From positions 17,889 through 81,888 of the forward strand of contig NZ_WOEY01000032.1 in assembly GCF_013177695.1 (NCBI RefSeq): a DNA stretch of 64,000 nucleotides, given 5' to 3'. The notes beneath the pieces were generated by a model, which ran no database searches, was not told where the DNA came from, and worked only from the letters and a program-made list of their open reading frames with translations. How positions within the stretch are numbered: the first letter of the stretch is position 1; every line of letters begins with the position of its first letter. Shown here one piece after another: positions 36,964-45,835 of the stretch. The stretch comes from Paraburkholderia solitsugae. Its GTDB lineage: Bacteria; Pseudomonadota; Gammaproteobacteria; Burkholderiales; Burkholderiaceae. The position numbers and the translations under genes are program-made.

Positions 36964-37197
36964 TCAGTGAATCTCCGGCTCGCCGGTTTCATCCGATATA
37001 CGCACCATATCGCGCACGCCCCTTTGCAGCAACTTCCGCAGGATCGGTAGTTGCCCCCACTCGGGCATACCCGGAGCGCCCACCGGCCCTGCATGCTGAA
37101 GCACGATGACGCAGTTTTCGTCGATGTCGAGCGCGTCGTCAACGGCTGCTCCACGATGTCTTTCGCCGCCCCCCAATCCCGCAATCCGCCAATCCAC
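36964..37197 (-). pseudogene. Remnant of an IlvD/Edd-family sugar-acid dehydratase
   Basis: The 77-codon frame contains DENCVIVLQHAGPVGAPGMPEWG followed by QLPILRKLLQRGVRDMVRISD, a signature block near the C-terminus of IlvD/Edd dehydratases (full enzymes are about 580 aa). The residues just before (RGAAVDDALDI) also fit; both ends then become unrelated (ISDETGEPEIH, stop). No more of the gene is present on either side. It lies on the same strand just downstream of an ABC importer, so I read it as the leftover of a sugar-acid operon gene. Confidence 0.8.
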
Positions 37198-37239
37198 CGA
37201 GGGGACTTCCTTCGGGGCGTGCCTCAGTGCCTCAGTGCT

Positions 37240-38163
37240 TTAGCGCTTCTGCTCTTTCACGCGCGATACGATCTGCGTCGGGCTGACGAATTGCAGCGCG
37301 ATCAGCACCCAGATCAGCGTGATCGCCATGTAGATCATCGCCATCGCGTCGATCGATTGCGGTGCGCGCACGCCGGTCGAAAATACAGCGTAGTACAAGG
37401 CGACCACCAGCGTTTGCGTCGCGGGACCCGCGGTGAAGAAGGTAAGCTCGAACATGCCAATGGTGCGCACCAGCACCAGCAGCCCCGCCGCCAGCATGCC
37501 GGGCACCAGCAAGGGCAGCAGCACGTAGCGGAAATAGCGAAACGTGTTCGCGCCGAAAATGCGCGCCGCCGCTTCGAGATTGGGATCGATCTGCTCGATG
37601 AACGGCGTCATCACGAGGATCACGAACGGCAGCGCCGGCACGAGATTCGCAAGAATCACGCCGCCCAGCGTGCCGGCAAGGCCGACCTTATACATCACGG
37701 TCGCCATCGGAATGCCGTACGTCACGGGCGGCACCATCAAGGGCAACAGGAAAATCAGCATCGCCATGCGCTTGCCGGGAAACTGCACGCGAGCGAGCGC
37801 ATACGCCGCGGGCACACCGAGCACAACCGACAACACCACGACCGCGCCGACCACTTCGACGGTGACCCACAACACGCTGGCCAACTGGAAATCGCTCCAC
37901 GCCTGCGCGTACCAATGCAGCGTAAAGCCTTGCGGCAGCAAGGTGCCGAACCAGCGGGTCGCCACCGAATTCACCGCGACGGTCGCGATCAGCAACACCA
38001 CGTTGACGAGAAAGAACACCATCGCGCCCCACACCAGTACGTGCCAGATCCGCCCCGGCACACTGGCGCGCTGCTTCACGCGCTTGCTGGGTTGCTGGGC
38101 GCCGTCGTTGTTGTCGTTCGACGCGGACCACGAAGGATGCGCCGCGTGGTGATCGCTCGCCAT
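37240..38163 (-). CDS. ABC transporter permease (PotC-like)
   Basis: A 307-aa inner-membrane permease with about six transmembrane helices and the cytoplasmic EAA loop (EAAARIFGANTFRYFRYVLLPLLVPG). It starts at MASDHHAAHPS; the longer upstream frame belongs to the partner permease region. It is the last gene of the importer operon and shares one base with the preceding permease gene. Together they form the transmembrane pore; substrate unknown. Confidence 0.9.
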   Translation of the reverse strand: MASDHHAAHPSWSASNDNNDGAQQPSKRVKQRASVPGRIWHVLVWGAMVFFLVNVVLLIATVAVNSVATRWFGTLLPQGFTLHWYAQAWSDFQLASVLWVTVEVVGAVVVLSVVLGVPAAYALARVQFPGKRMAMLIFLLPLMVPPVTYGIPMATVMYKVGLAGTLGGVILANLVPALPFVILVMTPFIEQIDPNLEAAARIFGANTFRYFRYVLLPLLVPGMLAAGLLVLVRTIGMFELTFFTAGPATQTLVVALYYAVFSTGVRAPQSIDAMAMIYMAITLIWVLIALQFVSPTQIVSRVKEQKR

Positions 38164-39050
38164 CAGCCTTTGCCTCCCGTCACCGGACCGCGGTAGAAGA
38201 AGCGGCGCGCGCCGAGCATGGCGGCAACCACCAGCAGTTGAACGAAGCCCATCACCATCGCGATCGCGGAAGCAAGCGAATAGTCGTAGCTTTCGAACGC
38301 GGCTTCGGCGGCGGCAATCGACATGACGCGCGTCGGGCCGGCAGGCGCACCCAGCAGCACCGCGGATGGAAACACCGAGAACGCCTGCACGAACGATAAA
38401 CACGCGGCCATCGTTAAACCGGGCATCAGCAGCGGCAGATAGATGCGACGGAACTGCTGCCACGGGCTCGCGCCGAGCGTAGCCGCAGCACTCGCGAGCG
38501 TCGGATCGATGCCGGTCACGTACGAGAGCGTCAGCAGAAACGCAAACGGGAAACCCGATACGATCAGCGAGATCAGCACGCCCCAGAAGTTATGCGTCAG
38601 ACGCACTTCATCGGTGTAGAGATGCAGGCCTTGCAACGCCTGTGGAAACCAGCCGTTCGGGCCGAAGTACGTGAGCATGCCGTCGGCGATCAGTACGGTG
38701 CCGAGCGTGACGGGAATTACCAGCAGCGTCGTAACGAGTTTCTGATAGGGCGAATTGCGCCGCAGCGCGAACGCCACGGGAACCGACACGCCGACGTTGA
38801 TCAGCGTCGCGGGCACCGCGAGCTTGAGCGTGACGAGAATGGTCGGCCACATCGACGTATCCGTGAAGAACGTCAGATAGTTGGCCCACAGGCCGCCGCC
38901 GTTCATCGGCCGGAACGATAGCACCAAACCATACGCAAACGGATAGATGAACAACGCGACGATGAAGATCAAAGCCGGCGCGACCAGCCACGCTTTGGCG
39001 TCGCGCGGCGCAATCGGCACGCGTGGCGGCGACAGCGTGGGCGTGTTCAT
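38163..39050 (-). CDS. ABC transporter permease (PotB-like)
   Basis: A 295-aa permease with about six transmembrane helices (first: WLVAPALIFIVALFIYPFAYGLVLSF) and an EAA-type loop (ASAAATLGASPWQQFRRIYLPLLMPG). It overlaps the ATPase gene by 4 nt and the second permease gene by 1 nt, so the three are translationally coupled. The layout is that of the spermidine/putrescine or iron(III)/phosphonate-type importers. Confidence 0.9.
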   Translation of the reverse strand: MNTPTLSPPRVPIAPRDAKAWLVAPALIFIVALFIYPFAYGLVLSFRPMNGGGLWANYLTFFTDTSMWPTILVTLKLAVPATLINVGVSVPVAFALRRNSPYQKLVTTLLVIPVTLGTVLIADGMLTYFGPNGWFPQALQGLHLYTDEVRLTHNFWGVLISLIVSGFPFAFLLTLSYVTGIDPTLASAAATLGASPWQQFRRIYLPLLMPGLTMAACLSFVQAFSVFPSAVLLGAPAGPTRVMSIAAAEAAFESYDYSLASAIAMVMGFVQLLVVAAMLGARRFFYRGPVTGGKG

Positions 39051-40126
39051 GCAGCCTCTCCGTCATAGACTAGCGTGCGTGACGGCGGCACGCGCAGACT
39101 GATGCGTTCACCCTCTACGAAATCGCCCGCGATCCGTGCCCACAAGTCGCCAAACGCGGTCTTCACTCGCAGCAGTGAATCGTGGCCGCCGTATTCCACT
39201 GTTGTTACCTGCGCGTCGAAGGCGTTTTCCGCGCCAGGTGCTGCACGCTCCATATCCTCTGGGCGCAACGCGACGCTCACGCGCTTGCTGTTGAAACCGG
39301 CCATCGGCGTGCCGATCAACCGCACGCCGTTCGCGCTCACCGCAACCCCGTCGCCCTGCGTGCCTTCGAGCGCGAATTCAGCCACGTTGCGGTAGCCCAT
39401 GAACCGCGCGACATGCAAATTCTGCGGCCGCGTATACACCTCTTTCGGCGTGCCGACTTGCTGCACCACCCCTTCTTTCATCACGACGATGCGATCGGCC
39501 ATGGACAGCGCTTCGTCCTGATCGTGCGTCACGTAGAGCGTCGCGCGTTCGAGCTGGCTATGGATGCGGCGAATCTCAGCGCGCATTTCGATGCGCAGCT
39601 TCGTATCGAGATTCGACAGCGGTTCGTCCATCAGGATCAGCGGGGGTTCGATGACGATCGCCCGCGCAATCGCCACGCGCTGCTGCTGACCGCCCGACAG
39701 TTGTCCGGGCAGCTTGCGGTCATGCCCGACCAGTTGCACGAGCTGCAACGCTTCACGCGCACGGCGCATGGCTTCGCTCTTGCCGACCCCACGCATCTTC
39801 AATCCGAAACCGACGTTATCGAGCACGCTCATGTGCGGAAACAGCGCGTAGTTCTGGAACACCATGCCGAAGCCGCGCTTTTCCGGCGGCAGCACGTCGA
39901 TGCGTTTATCGTCAAGCCAGATGCCGCCGCCGCTCAGCGGTTGCAACCCGGCGATGCAATTGAGCGCCGTCGTTTTGCCGCAACCCGACGGTCCAAGCAA
40001 CGCAATGAACTCGCCACGCTGGATATTCAGATCGAGTCCTTGCAACGCCGCGACCGCCTGGCCTTCCGCATTCGTGAAACTGCGGCTCACCGAATCGAGC
40101 CGCAACTGTTCAAAGTGATGCTTCAT
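39047..40126 (-). CDS. ABC transporter ATP-binding protein (PotA-like)
   Basis: A 359-aa ATPase with Walker A GPSGCGKTT, signature LSGGQQQR, Walker B LILMDEP and switch His in THDQDEA, followed by a C-terminal TOBE-type regulatory part (about 240-359). It powers the importer encoded around it. MKHHFEQL at 40126 has AGGAAA upstream and is preferred over the longer frame. The start region lies in a 70-bp segment duplicated in tandem. Confidence 0.92.
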   Translation of the reverse strand: MKHHFEQLRLDSVSRSFTNAEGQAVAALQGLDLNIQRGEFIALLGPSGCGKTTALNCIAGLQPLSGGGIWLDDKRIDVLPPEKRGFGMVFQNYALFPHMSVLDNVGFGLKMRGVGKSEAMRRAREALQLVQLVGHDRKLPGQLSGGQQQRVAIARAIVIEPPLILMDEPLSNLDTKLRIEMRAEIRRIHSQLERATLYVTHDQDEALSMADRIVVMKEGVVQQVGTPKEVYTRPQNLHVARFMGYRNVAEFALEGTQGDGVAVSANGVRLIGTPMAGFNSKRVSVALRPEDMERAAPGAENAFDAQVTTVEYGGHDSLLRVKTAFGDLWARIAGDFVEGERISLRVPPSRTLVYDGEAA

Positions 40127-40260
40127 GGCGATTTCCTGATACGCGTGACGCACGAGTCTCGGCGGGCCAATAGAACGGATGCGCGTGAAGCTTCATGGCG
40201 GTTTCCTGCGCGCATGACACACGAATCTCGACGGACCGAACGAACGAGTGCACGGACTCA
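40121..40260. repeat. Imperfect tandem duplication (70-bp unit) at the ATPase gene start
   Basis: CTTCATGGCGATTTCCTG at 40121 is echoed by CTTCATGGCGGTTTCCTG at 40191, and the next 40 or so bases also match with scattered changes (ACGAGTCTCGGCGG against ACGAATCTCGACGG). The unit holds the start codon and ribosome site of the ATPase gene, so a second, extra initiation site (ATG at 40196, minus strand) exists upstream. Confidence 0.75.
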
Positions 40261-40268
40261 TTCAGCGA

Positions 40269-41438
40269 CTACTTGGTCTTCTGCGCGCCGATGTCGCTGT
40301 CCCACTTCTTGAAGGCCGCGACCATTGCAGCCGCATTCAGCGGCAAAACATGCGGACGCTCGGCCAGCAGCTTCGCATACTCCGGCCGGCCGTATTTCTT
40401 CAGCACATCCTGACTGTGCGCGGGCGCCTGCTCGATGCTCACGCCCTTGATCGCCGGACCGGGATAGAAATAACCGTCGTCATAGGTCATGGCCTGCTGC
40501 GCCGGTTCGAGCATGAAGTTCATCAGCTTGTAGAGCACATCGAGCTTTTCCTTCGGCACGCCGTTCGGAATCACCATGTAGTGCGCGTCGTTCACCCACG
40601 TCATGTTATCGAATGCCTGCACGCGGAATTCCGCTGGCACGATGCCGAGCGCGCGCGGATTGATGTCCCAGCCGGTGACGGTCACGGTCATGTCGCGCGA
40701 GCCCTCACCGAGCTCCTTCATCACCGCCGACGTACCGCCCGGATAGTAAGGAATGCAATCATTCAGTTGCTTGAGGAAGGCCCACGTCTTGTCCCAGCCG
40801 TGAATCGGATCTTGCGGATCCTTGTCGCCGAGCACGTAAGGCAAGCCCATCAGAAACGTGCGCCCCGGACCGGAGTTCGCCGGCCGCGCGTAGATCAGCT
40901 TGTCCGGATGCGCCTTGCACCATTGCAGGAGTTGCTCAGGTGTCCTGGGTGGATCGCTGACTTTCGCGGGGTTGTATTCGAGCAGCGGACCCGCCGGCAT
41001 ATACGCGACTTCGAGACCGAAGCCTTGTGCGAGGTCCTGCATCTTGCGCGGACTGGGCGCGTATTTGTCGAGCACGCCGGGAAACGCCGCCGCATTGTCC
41101 GGCAACAGTTTCATCCAGAGATTCTGTTCGATGCCGGCGGCCAGTGCGTCCGTGCCGGTCAGGACGAGATCGATATCGGAGCGGCCGGCGGCCTGCATCG
41201 CCTTGATCTTGCCGGGCAGCTGCGGGGCGGGCGCGTTAGTGAAGGTGAGATTGGCGACAAGATTCGGGTACTTCGCCTTGAAGGCCTCGAAACCCTTCTG
41301 TGTGAGTTGAAGATCGCCGGCCACGTCGACGATATTGAGCGTTACCGGATCGGCCGCGTGTGCGGCGGATGCCAATGCGGTGCTAGCCGCGAGACATATA
41401 GACACCACCCTGAGCGCCAACCTGCCTGAAACAGTCAT
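40269..41438 (-). CDS. ABC transporter periplasmic substrate-binding protein
   Basis: A 389-aa exported protein with a signal peptide (about residues 1-28, ending ASAAHA) and a PotD/iron(III)-type binding fold (VTLNIVDVAGDLQLTQKGFEAFKAKYPNL, then DLVLTGTDALAAG). It captures the ligand for the downstream ATPase and permeases; the gap to the ATPase gene contains the tandem duplication. Ligand is not evident; the nearby lactonase and dehydratase remnant make a sugar acid or related carboxylate a reasonable guess. Confidence 0.88.
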   Translation of the reverse strand: MTVSGRLALRVVSICLAASTALASAAHAADPVTLNIVDVAGDLQLTQKGFEAFKAKYPNLVANLTFTNAPAPQLPGKIKAMQAAGRSDIDLVLTGTDALAAGIEQNLWMKLLPDNAAAFPGVLDKYAPSPRKMQDLAQGFGLEVAYMPAGPLLEYNPAKVSDPPRTPEQLLQWCKAHPDKLIYARPANSGPGRTFLMGLPYVLGDKDPQDPIHGWDKTWAFLKQLNDCIPYYPGGTSAVMKELGEGSRDMTVTVTGWDINPRALGIVPAEFRVQAFDNMTWVNDAHYMVIPNGVPKEKLDVLYKLMNFMLEPAQQAMTYDDGYFYPGPAIKGVSIEQAPAHSQDVLKKYGRPEYAKLLAERPHVLPLNAAAMVAAFKKWDSDIGAQKTK

Positions 41439-41723
41439 TGCGTCTCCTCGCTTCTTAGTATGGAAGTCCGCCGATCAGATGCGCTGCTGGCGGTGTCTCT
41501 CTACCAATGGAACATAGCGAAGCGGAACTGCCGATGTCAAGCAAATGCTTGCCACGGCGCTTTGCTCAGGAAACGGGCTATTTTTGCATTGAATCTTTGT
41601 GATTCAACAGCTTACGTGTTTTATCCAAGGGCAAACCCGGAGTCGAGAAGCGGGTGGCGCAGCAGTTTGTCAGGCAACCCGCGCTTAGGCTGCGCATTCA
41701 GGCTGCGCGCACGCCTCGCGTAC

Positions 41724-42680
41724 TCACCCGCCCTGGACGCCCTGCGTATTCACATACAGCGAATACAATCCGTGGCTTGCCGCCATGAACAAGCGGTTGC
41801 GATGGCGCCCGCCGAAGCACACGTTCGCGCAGCGCTCCGGCAACGCAATATGGCCGATCGGCTCGCCTTGCGGCGTGAAGACGCGCACACCGTCGAGTTC
41901 GTCGGTGCCCATGCCCCAGCCGCACCAGAGATTGCCGTGAGTGTCGACGCGAAAGCCGTCCGGCGTGCCCGGGCCGGCGTCGATCAGCACACGGTTGTTC
42001 GACAGCGCAGCGCTATTGCCGCCGACGTCGACGTCGACGTCGACGTCGAACGCGCGAATCTTGCGCGGCACACCACGCGATTCGACGATGTACAGCACCG
42101 ACTCGTCCGGCGAAAACGCGAGGCCGTTCGGGCCCAGCACGTCGTCGGCGACCATCGTCACTTCGCCGGATTGGCCGTCGATGCGGTACACGCATGCGGG
42201 CAACTCCGACTCCTGCCGCTCGCCCTCATAAAAGCTGTCGATGCCGAAGGTCGGATCGCTGAACCAGATCGAGCCGTCCGACTTCACGATCACGTCATTC
42301 GGCGAATTGAAGCGTTTGCCGCGATAGCGGTCGGCAAGCACGGTAATCGAGCCGTCGTACTCGGTGCGCGTAACGCGCCGCGTCAGATGCTCGCAGCTGA
42401 CGAGGCGGCCCTGGCGGTCACGCGTATGGCCGTTCGCATTGTTCGACGACTGGCGAAACGTGGTCACCGCGCCGCTGGTTTCGTCCCAGCGCAGGATGCG
42501 GTCGTTGGGAATGTCGCTCCACAGCAGATAGCGGCCGTCACCGAACCAGACCGGCCCTTCCGACCAGCGTGCGCCCTGATACAGGCACTCGACGGAAGCG
42601 GATGCCAGGATCAACGACTTGAAGCGCGGATCGAGCACGCGAATGGAAGGATCGGGATAGCGTCGGCTGGTGTCGGTCAT
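41724..42680 (-). CDS. SMP-30/gluconolactonase family sugar lactonase
   Basis: A 318-aa six-bladed beta-propeller of the SMP-30/regucalcin type. Metal-site landmarks are WSEGPVWF (Glu), NSPNDVIVKSDGSIWFSDPTFG (Asn/Asp) and GTPDGFRVDTHGNLWCG (Asp). It hydrolyses a sugar-1,5-lactone or 1,4-lactone to the aldonic acid. A blade loop contains an expanded DVDVDVDV run encoded by four GACGTC hexamers. It shares the strand with the ABC operon, 285 bp upstream of it, fitting one sugar-acid pathway. Confidence 0.88.
   Translation of the reverse strand: MTDTSRRYPDPSIRVLDPRFKSLILASASVECLYQGARWSEGPVWFGDGRYLLWSDIPNDRILRWDETSGAVTTFRQSSNNANGHTRDRQGRLVSCEHLTRRVTRTEYDGSITVLADRYRGKRFNSPNDVIVKSDGSIWFSDPTFGIDSFYEGERQESELPACVYRIDGQSGEVTMVADDVLGPNGLAFSPDESVLYIVESRGVPRKIRAFDVDVDVDVGGNSAALSNNRVLIDAGPGTPDGFRVDTHGNLWCGWGMGTDELDGVRVFTPQGEPIGHIALPERCANVCFGGRHRNRLFMAASHGLYSLYVNTQGVQGG
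42024..42047. repeat. Hexamer microsatellite (GACGTC)x4 inside the lactonase gene
   Basis: Four perfect GACGTC units in a row. Because the unit is six bases, gain or loss of units keeps the frame and only changes the number of Asp-Val pairs in the loop. Each unit is itself a palindrome. Confidence 0.9.
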
Positions 42681-43263
42681 GCGTAGGCTTTGGATGATGG
42701 AAGTGGATGGGGGAAGTCATGACGCCTCAAACGCACCAGGACTGGAGGTTCAAGGTAGCACCGGGCTCGCAATGTTGTCAAACAACTTGGCCGCGGATGT
42801 CACTGCGTAGCCATGAGCCAAAGTCGACGCGAGGGCGGAGTTGGCAAAATGCGGCGCCTCGCTTTTGTATGATGAAAGCGCGCGGCACGCGGGCGTTCAC
42901 GAATGGCGGCGGGCAAAGCGGAATTGCCAATTAGGCAATTAGCGTCGTTTTTCCCTGAATTCCGCCATGCATCGTCATTCAAATTGGTTTGACAATAATG
43001 TTGCCGATCAAAAGCACCAAAACCGCTACTACGAGAAAACTACCCACTTTACCGACCCGTGAATGTTAATCAGGTCAAAATATCCGATATAAGGAGTCAC
43101 TCGTTTGCTTCTTTGCAGAACCGTTGCTGGGCGGATGCTTTAGAAATCGCCCTCGGCCTGTAAAATAATTTTTAGTGATAGATTGTGAACATAAAAACAG
43201 CCGGCCGGGTTGCCGTACCGCAATTAACCGCAACGAGACGTTTGCGAGTCTGAGAGAACCAAA
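42681..43263. other. 583-bp promoter region between the lactonase gene and braR
   Basis: No credible gene is present. The part next to braR (about 42950-43230) is AT-rich compared with the flanks and probably holds the braR promoter. The lactonase side carries a FadR-type operator match at 42775-42785. I see no RNA gene or lux box on this side. Confidence 0.6.
42775..42785. promoter_or_regulatory. FadR-family operator match TTGTCAAACAA
   Basis: Fits the FadR-subfamily GntR consensus TNGTNNNACNA exactly and lies in a slightly longer palindrome (GTTGT/ACAAC). It is about 95 bp upstream of the lactonase start. The pattern alone has a high chance rate; position and the nearby FadR-type gene with a second match make it a reasonable candidate. 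Confidence 0.4.
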
Positions 43264-43992
43264 TTGTCGCTACATTTTATCGAGGAGATGGCTCCGCTAC
43301 TGAACGCCGCAGATGAAGCGGAATGGTTCAGTGCGATCGCCGGCCTTGCCGACACGTGGGGGTTCGACAGGATCCTGATCGCCATGCTGCCGCGCCCGAC
43401 CATTCGCCTCGAAGACGCCTATGTGCGGAGCACCTACGCGCCGACGTGGCGACGCACTTACGACGAGCAGGGGCTCGTGCACATTGACCCGACTGTCTCG
43501 CATTGCGCGACGCGGGCCACGCCGCTGATCTGGTCGCCGGACATTTTTACGACCGCACCACAGCAGGCGATGTACGAGGAGGCTCGCTCGCATGGCCTGC
43601 GCTCCGGTGTGACGTTGCCGATTCATGGACCGAACCAGGAAGCCGGCATGATGTGTTTCGTCAACGACAGCAATCCGTCCGACGCGTTCTGGCGTCATGT
43701 CAACGTTGCGTTGCCAAATCTGGTGTTATTGCGCGATCTGGTGATCGATACCAGCCAGCGCCATTTGAATACGCACACTCAAACTTTATTGCCCAAGCTC
43801 ACGCCACGCGAACGCGAATGCCTGAAATGGACCGCGCGCGGCAAATCCACCTGGGAAATCTCCCATATCCTGAGCTGCTCGGAAGCCGTGGTGAACTTCC
43901 ACATGAAGAACATCAGGACGAAATTCGGCGTGAATTCGCGGCGCGCGGCGGCCGTGATCGCCGCGCAGCTGGGGCTTATTGACCCGGGTTGA
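43264..43992 (+). CDS. braR: BraR-type LuxR quorum-sensing receptor
   Basis: A 242-aa LuxR protein: N-terminal acyl-homoserine-lactone binding domain (with the typical W/Y/D-P pattern in TWRRTYDEQGLVHIDPTV) and a C-terminal LuxR helix-turn-helix (LTPRERECLKWTARGKSTWEISHILSCSEAVVNFHMKNI). The BraI/BraR pair of Paraburkholderia responds to long 3-oxo acyl-HSLs (3-oxo-C14). The start is TTG preceded by GAGAGA. Its 3' end overlaps the converging rsaL gene by 17 bp. Confidence 0.88.
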   Translation: MSLHFIEEMAPLLNAADEAEWFSAIAGLADTWGFDRILIAMLPRPTIRLEDAYVRSTYAPTWRRTYDEQGLVHIDPTVSHCATRATPLIWSPDIFTTAPQQAMYEEARSHGLRSGVTLPIHGPNQEAGMMCFVNDSNPSDAFWRHVNVALPNLVLLRDLVIDTSQRHLNTHTQTLLPKLTPRERECLKWTARGKSTWEISHILSCSEAVVNFHMKNIRTKFGVNSRRAAAVIAAQLGLIDPG

Positions 43993-44293
43993 GCAAGGCG
44001 GCAGCGTCGCGGCTGTACAGCACCCGCTCGGCGCGGCCCAGATCGGCGTCGGAGACGGTTTTGGTGAAGTAGAGGCCCAACAGGATCGACACCGGCGCCG
44101 GAATCTCGGCGCCCGATTCGAACCGGCTGCCACGCGACTGCGTCACGCCGAAGCGTGCCCAGAAGCGGCGCTGGCTCTCTTTCTTCTTCTTGCGATAGCC
44201 AATGATCAGGACGCGATCCACCGCCGAAAACGGCTCTGCCGGGCGGGTTTGGACCGAGGGTTGCGCTTGCCAGTGGTTTTCGAGAAGTTCCAT
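43976..44293 (-). CDS. rsaL: RsaL-type repressor of the quorum-sensing synthase
   Basis: A 105-aa DNA-binding protein with the RsaL layout: a short N-terminal tail, RVLIIGYRKKKKESQRRFWARFGVTQSRGSRFESGAEIPAPVSILLGLYF (lambda-repressor-like HTH). In Pseudomonas and Burkholderia RsaL binds the synthase promoter beside the lux box and gives homeostasis of signal production. It sits between braR and braI on the opposite strand, reading away from braI, so its promoter is shared with braI. Confidence 0.85.
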   Translation of the reverse strand: MELLENHWQAQPSVQTRPAEPFSAVDRVLIIGYRKKKKESQRRFWARFGVTQSRGSRFESGAEIPAPVSILLGLYFTKTVSDADLGRAERVLYSRDAAALLNPGQ

Positions 44294-44359
44294 TTTTGTG
44301 TCCCGTCGGTTGAGTGCTAAGGCTTATCTCGAATTCTGCGTTATCCGATCCGCATGCAC

Positions 44360-44379
44360 ACCTATCCAGGTAGGTAGGT
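44360..44379. promoter_or_regulatory. lux box upstream of braI
   Basis: The 20-bp imperfect dyad ACCTATCCAGGTAGGTAGGT has the ACCT...AGGT ends of lux boxes and seven of ten symmetric positions. It is centred about 78 bp upstream of the braI ATG and about 76 bp upstream of the rsaL start, where BraR could activate both divergent genes. Confidence 0.7.
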
Positions 44380-44447
44380 GGCAAAACGATTCAAAATGCA
44401 TAAGTTTCCTTGCGTATTGGGTACCCCAACACGTTCAGGAGAACGTC

Positions 44448-45041
44448 ATGCAAACAGCGATCCGGATTGGAATGCGGCAAGAATTCGACAACGCGGACAT
44501 CAATGAGATGTACCGCTTGCGGGCTCGGGTGTTTCACGGGCGGCTCGGGTGGGACATCCCGACCATCGCGGGCATGGAGATCGACGGGTACGACGCCCTT
44601 GGGCCGCACTACATGCTGATTCAGGGTGATGACCGGCAGGTGCGTGGCTGTTGGCGCCTGATGCCGACGGAGGGGCCGAACATGCTGAAGGACACCTTCC
44701 CGCAATTGCTGCATGGCGCGGATGCGCCGGTCGGGCGGCATATCTGGGAATTGAGCCGGTTCGCGATCGAAACCGGCGGCGAGGAGCAGTCGTTCGGCTT
44801 TGCCGACCTGACGATGCAGGCGATTCACGAGCTCGTGACGTTCGCCGACCGGATGGGCATCACGCGTTACGTCACGGTGACCACCACGCCGATCGAACGG
44901 CTGCTGCGCAAGACCGGGATCGACATCAACCGGCTCGGGTCGCCCTTGCAGATCGGCGTGGAACGGGCCGTGGCGCTGGATATCGCGGTCAGTCCGAAGA
45001 CTCGCACCGCCCTGTTCGGACCGATGGCTGCCGCCGCCTGA
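44448..45041 (+). CDS. braI: BraI-type acyl-homoserine lactone synthase
   Basis: A 197-aa LuxI-family enzyme that makes an acyl-homoserine lactone from SAM and acyl-ACP. The invariant residues are present: R25, F29, W35, D46, D49, and the later R in GCWRLMPTEGPNML and E/R in IWELSRFA. AGGAGA precedes the ATG at 44448; the longer open frame upstream overlaps the promoter and is not used. Product is probably 3-oxo-C14-HSL, by analogy with known BraI proteins. Confidence 0.92.
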   Translation: MQTAIRIGMRQEFDNADINEMYRLRARVFHGRLGWDIPTIAGMEIDGYDALGPHYMLIQGDDRQVRGCWRLMPTEGPNMLKDTFPQLLHGADAPVGRHIWELSRFAIETGGEEQSFGFADLTMQAIHELVTFADRMGITRYVTVTTTPIERLLRKTGIDINRLGSPLQIGVERAVALDIAVSPKTRTALFGPMAAAA

Positions 45042-45075
45042 AACCTGGAAGTGATTGGGGGCACGTTGCGGTTGC

Positions 45076-45765
45076 TCAGGAACCGAACATCCGCTCAAGC
45101 GCATTCTCAAGATGCGCGCGCATCGCCTTCCCTGCTGCGGGGCCGTCTTTGCGGCGGATCGCCTCGAGCACGGCCAGATGTTCGTCCTGCACGAGCCGCT
45201 GCCGCTCCACCGTCTTCACGAGCGACAGATTTCGAGACAGGTTCATGCTGAACAGAATCTGTTCTTCGATGAACGACATGACCGTGATGAAAAACGGGTT
45301 CTTCGAAGCGCGCGCCACCGCCAGATGAAACATGAAATCGTCCTGGGCGCCGATGCCCCGGGTTTCGATGATGCGTTCCAGCTGGTCCCACGCATGCTGG
45401 ATCGCGGCGATGTCGTCGGCGTCGGCTTTGAGCGCCGCCTGCTCGGCCGCGCCCGCTTCGGTCACGATGCGAAATTCATAGCAGCGGCGGATGTCGGACA
45501 GCGTTTCGAGCGGTGCGAAACGGCGCACATCCGGGTCCGGCCGGCGCGCCACCGTGGTACCCGAACCGTGCCGCGTCATGATGATCCCGTCCGCCCGCAA
45601 GCGCGCGAGCGCTTCGCGCACGGTCGGCCGTGACGTCGCAAAGCGTTCGGCCAACGCATGCTCGGTAGGTAGCCGCTCGCCTTCCTTGTACTCGCCTTCA
45701 AGAATGCGATTGAGGATGTCGCCGTAGATCTTGTCGGGCAAGCCCGTCGTTTTGCGCTCGTTCAT
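45076..45765 (-). CDS. FadR-subfamily GntR regulator
   Basis: A 229-aa regulator with a GntR winged helix (LPTEHALAERFATSRPTVREALARLRADG) and the all-helical FCD ligand domain with metal-binding His residues (MFHLAVARASKNPFF). ATG 45765 has no clear ribosome site; a TTG at 45813 with AGGGA upstream is the alternative and would add 16 residues. A consensus FadR-family operator lies just upstream (45836-45846), suggesting autoregulation. Such proteins commonly govern sugar-acid or amino-acid catabolism. Confidence 0.87.
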   Translation of the reverse strand: MNERKTTGLPDKIYGDILNRILEGEYKEGERLPTEHALAERFATSRPTVREALARLRADGIIMTRHGSGTTVARRPDPDVRRFAPLETLSDIRRCYEFRIVTEAGAAEQAALKADADDIAAIQHAWDQLERIIETRGIGAQDDFMFHLAVARASKNPFFITVMSFIEEQILFSMNLSRNLSLVKTVERQRLVQDEHLAVLEAIRRKDGPAAGKAMRAHLENALERMFGS

Positions 45766-45835
45766 CAGCGGTGCTGAAGCAGCTTGTCTGAGTAGGTCCT
45801 GATTGTAAGGCAAACCTGTCCCTATCTTGATTTGA

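Noticed and set aside
37051..38196. 381-codon His/Gln-rich open frame on the plus strand
   Set aside because: Antisense of the ABC permease gene; low-complexity composition and no ribosome site.
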